A stretch of DNA of 64,000 nt from positions 248,001 through 312,000 of IMG/VR virus record IMGVR_UViG_3300042261_002385; one strand, written 5' to 3'. The notes under the pieces are model-generated. The model saw nothing but the letters and a program-made list of their open reading frames with translations, was not told where the DNA came from and made no database searches. Of this stretch, positions 62,816-64,000 are shown piece after piece (positions within the stretch are counted from its first letter, which is position 1; the number at the start of each line of letters is the position of its first letter). Origin of the DNA: a virus. The translations under genes and the position numbers were made by a program.

Positions 62816-62984
62816 AAATAGATAAAAATGTTTATTTATATATTATTTTCAACAGTTGAAAAATGATAATAAAGACATTGACTTATTAATTTTCTGCTAA
62901 TTAAAAATTGACCTAAACAAATTATGTCATATCCGATAAAATATAAATGAAACTTTGCGTTTCAATACTAAATTAAACAACGTA

Positions 62985-63407
62985 ATGAACAAAGTAGATA
63001 AATTTCTAGAATTCTTCTTAGAACACATAGATGACCCAAGAATCTCAGTTTTCAAGAAAATGAAATATGGTCACAGATACTACTATATCAATTTTTATGT
63101 TGACGAAGACCCAACTTCTCAGAATAAACAAGCAGGAATTTTTCAATATAGAGACAATATGGAAATTGTCTTTGACAATAGAAATAATTGCATTGAGGTA
63201 TTCGGTGGTGAAGACAGTAACTCACTAATTATTGAGGATTTAGAATTACTTAAAAAGTGGTCTAATATATTAGAAGAAATAGTTTCTAAAAACCTGGAAG
63301 ATAGAGTAATAAATGTTTTTGAAAAAACTTTGAGCGAATGTTTTAATAAAAATCTACATAGAGAATTACAAATGAAAAAAATATTCAAACAAGATGAACG
63401 CTTATAA
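62985..63407 (+). CDS. Hypothetical protein (about 140 residues)
   Basis: I start it at ATG 62985 (MNKVDKFLEFFLEHIDD); a TTG at 62955 would add ten residues. Unknown family. An alpha/beta pattern is visible: a helix, strands HRYYYINFYVDED and NMEIVFDNRNNCIEVFG, then a long charged helix. The stop overlaps the start of the next gene by 14 bases, so the two are coupled. A 169-base region upstream holds AT-rich sequence with TTGACC and ATAAAATATAAATG but no clear copy of the late motif, so this may be a different promoter class. Confidence 0.6.
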   Translation: MNKVDKFLEFFLEHIDDPRISVFKKMKYGHRYYYINFYVDEDPTSQNKQAGIFQYRDNMEIVFDNRNNCIEVFGGEDSNSLIIEDLELLKKWSNILEEIVSKNLEDRVINVFEKTLSECFNKNLHRELQMKKIFKQDERL

Positions 63408-63888
63408 TCAGGAAGAAATTGATAGAATCAATAAAGTTAAAGATACTAATGATAAATTAGAAGAGTTTTTCAACGATAAAAGAGCAGAGTGGAATAAAAA
63501 TGTTGAGCCACTTTTCAAAATTATTCGTGTAGACTTGACAAATCCAACTTCTGCTAAAGACATTATGGAAGCTCAATCTTTAGCACTTTCCTATAGACAA
63601 GGTATTAACGAACAAATTAATTTCTTCTTAAATAAAAGAAGTAAAGAAACTACTAAAATTAAAAAACTAAGACAAGATAAGTTTATTTTTTACGCAACAG
63701 GATTCGGAGTCAAAACTAATTTAGGGGAAAAAGGAATTCTAATTGACGGACATTTGGCCGAAAATGACAGAAGTTTAGAACTCATCGAATCTTATATTGA
63801 ATTTCTAAGAGACACCGTTAAGAATTTAGAAAGCTTAAGTTACTCAATCAAAAATATGATTGAACTAATGAACTACTTAGGTCGTTAA
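63394..63888 (+). CDS. Possible UvsY-like recombination mediator
   Basis: A 164-residue helical protein. The order of features, a helix with SAKDIMEAQSLALSYRQG, then a basic helix with KETTKIKKLRQDKFIFYATG and a final helix pair with RSLELIESYIEFLRDTV, resembles T4 UvsY, which loads the UvsX recombinase on single-stranded DNA; UvsY has a similar basic helix followed by 'Tyr-x-Ser/Thr-Gly' and a late helix. The similarity is weak. It is coupled to the previous gene and overlaps the convergent gene at the right edge by 4 bases. Confidence 0.4.
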   Translation: MNAYNQEEIDRINKVKDTNDKLEEFFNDKRAEWNKNVEPLFKIIRVDLTNPTSAKDIMEAQSLALSYRQGINEQINFFLNKRSKETTKIKKLRQDKFIFYATGFGVKTNLGEKGILIDGHLAENDRSLELIESYIEFLRDTVKNLESLSYSIKNMIELMNYLGR

Positions 63889-64000
63889 TCAATCTTTTTA
63901 TTCCATTTAGTTTCGATTCCCATGTTTCTGAGAACTTGGTGACCACGAGAACAATCCATACATAACTGTTTATCACCATCGTAATCTTTAATAAGAATAT
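63885..64000 (-). CDS. Partial gene at the right edge, C-terminal end with a possible zinc motif
   Basis: Minus-strand frame open to the window edge; only the last 38 residues are seen. They contain QLCMDCSRGHQVLRNMG, with a CxxC-x3-H arrangement that may bind zinc, and end KWNKKID before a TAA. The gene begins outside the window and cannot be named. Confidence 0.6.
   Translation of the reverse strand, partial: ILIKDYDGDKQLCMDCSRGHQVLRNMGIETKWNKKID

Overview
The window is a 64 kb piece of an AT-rich genome from a large T4-like (myovirus-type) tailed phage. Recognisable T4-like genes are the terminase large subunit (gp17-like, cut by the left edge), baseplate wedge gp25, clamp loader gp44, a probable tail sheath stabiliser gp15, late sigma factor gp55, head completion nuclease gp4, major capsid protein gp23, a fused prohead protease/scaffold (gp21/22), portal gp20 and a possible UvsY. 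Host type is an inference: the type II glutamine synthetase, the signal peptide ending in GQ, the AT-rich composition and the rarity of strong Shine-Dalgarno sites suit a phage of Bacteroidetes, probably a flavobacterium.

Layout. 1-9 kb: terminase, ClpS, a HAD phosphatase, a spanin-like pair, a Gln-Gly repeat protein, a cysteine-hydrolase-like protein, gp25, gp44, gp15 and the gp55 late sigma factor. 9-18.5 kb: an accessory block on mostly the minus strand with glutamine synthetase, gp4, a Dam-type methylase, a NADAR protein, two zinc peptidases, a tmRNA-like gene, an Asp-rich protein and an NFACT-R protein. 18.5-28.4 kb: head genes (gp23, gp21/22, gp20), interrupted by a plus-strand cassette with a homing-endonuclease-like protein and RNase R. 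28-36 kb: hypotheticals, a nucleotidyltransferase and three overlapping multi-domain glycosylation genes. 36-58 kb: a very large fibre locus with two giant (Gly-Ser/Thr-Ser)n fibres of 1695 and 3055 residues. 58-64 kb: small tagged proteins, a WYL-like protein, a cell-wall enzyme candidate, polyphosphate kinase 2 and a possible UvsY.

How it may work together. (1) gp55 plus a recurrent strand-oriented motif, WTTAATATATA, just upstream of many genes suggests a T4-style late transcription system; in several cases the motif is so close to the start codon that the mRNA would be nearly leaderless. (2) The tmRNA (G3-U70 acceptor stem, resume codon near nucleotide 86, but an unusually long 34-codon tag ending ELAVV), RNase R, the NFACT-R protein, ClpS and two aminopeptidase-like enzymes together look like a phage-borne ribosome-rescue and protein-turnover kit. 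(3) A TibC-like autotransporter heptosyltransferase fused to a second glycosyltransferase, with GT4-GT25 and GT-FkbM fusions, lies directly downstream (minus-strand sense) of the Ser/Thr-rich fibres and may glycosylate them. (4) At least six unrelated small proteins share an N-terminal peptide of the form M-K/R-x-I-K/R-x-F/Y-E-x-Y/F, which may be a head-targeting tag cut by the gp21-like protease.

No tRNA gene, CRISPR array, integrase or insertion sequence was seen. The only stretch over 300 bases without a conventional gene (15069-15539) is occupied by the tmRNA-like gene and its terminator.
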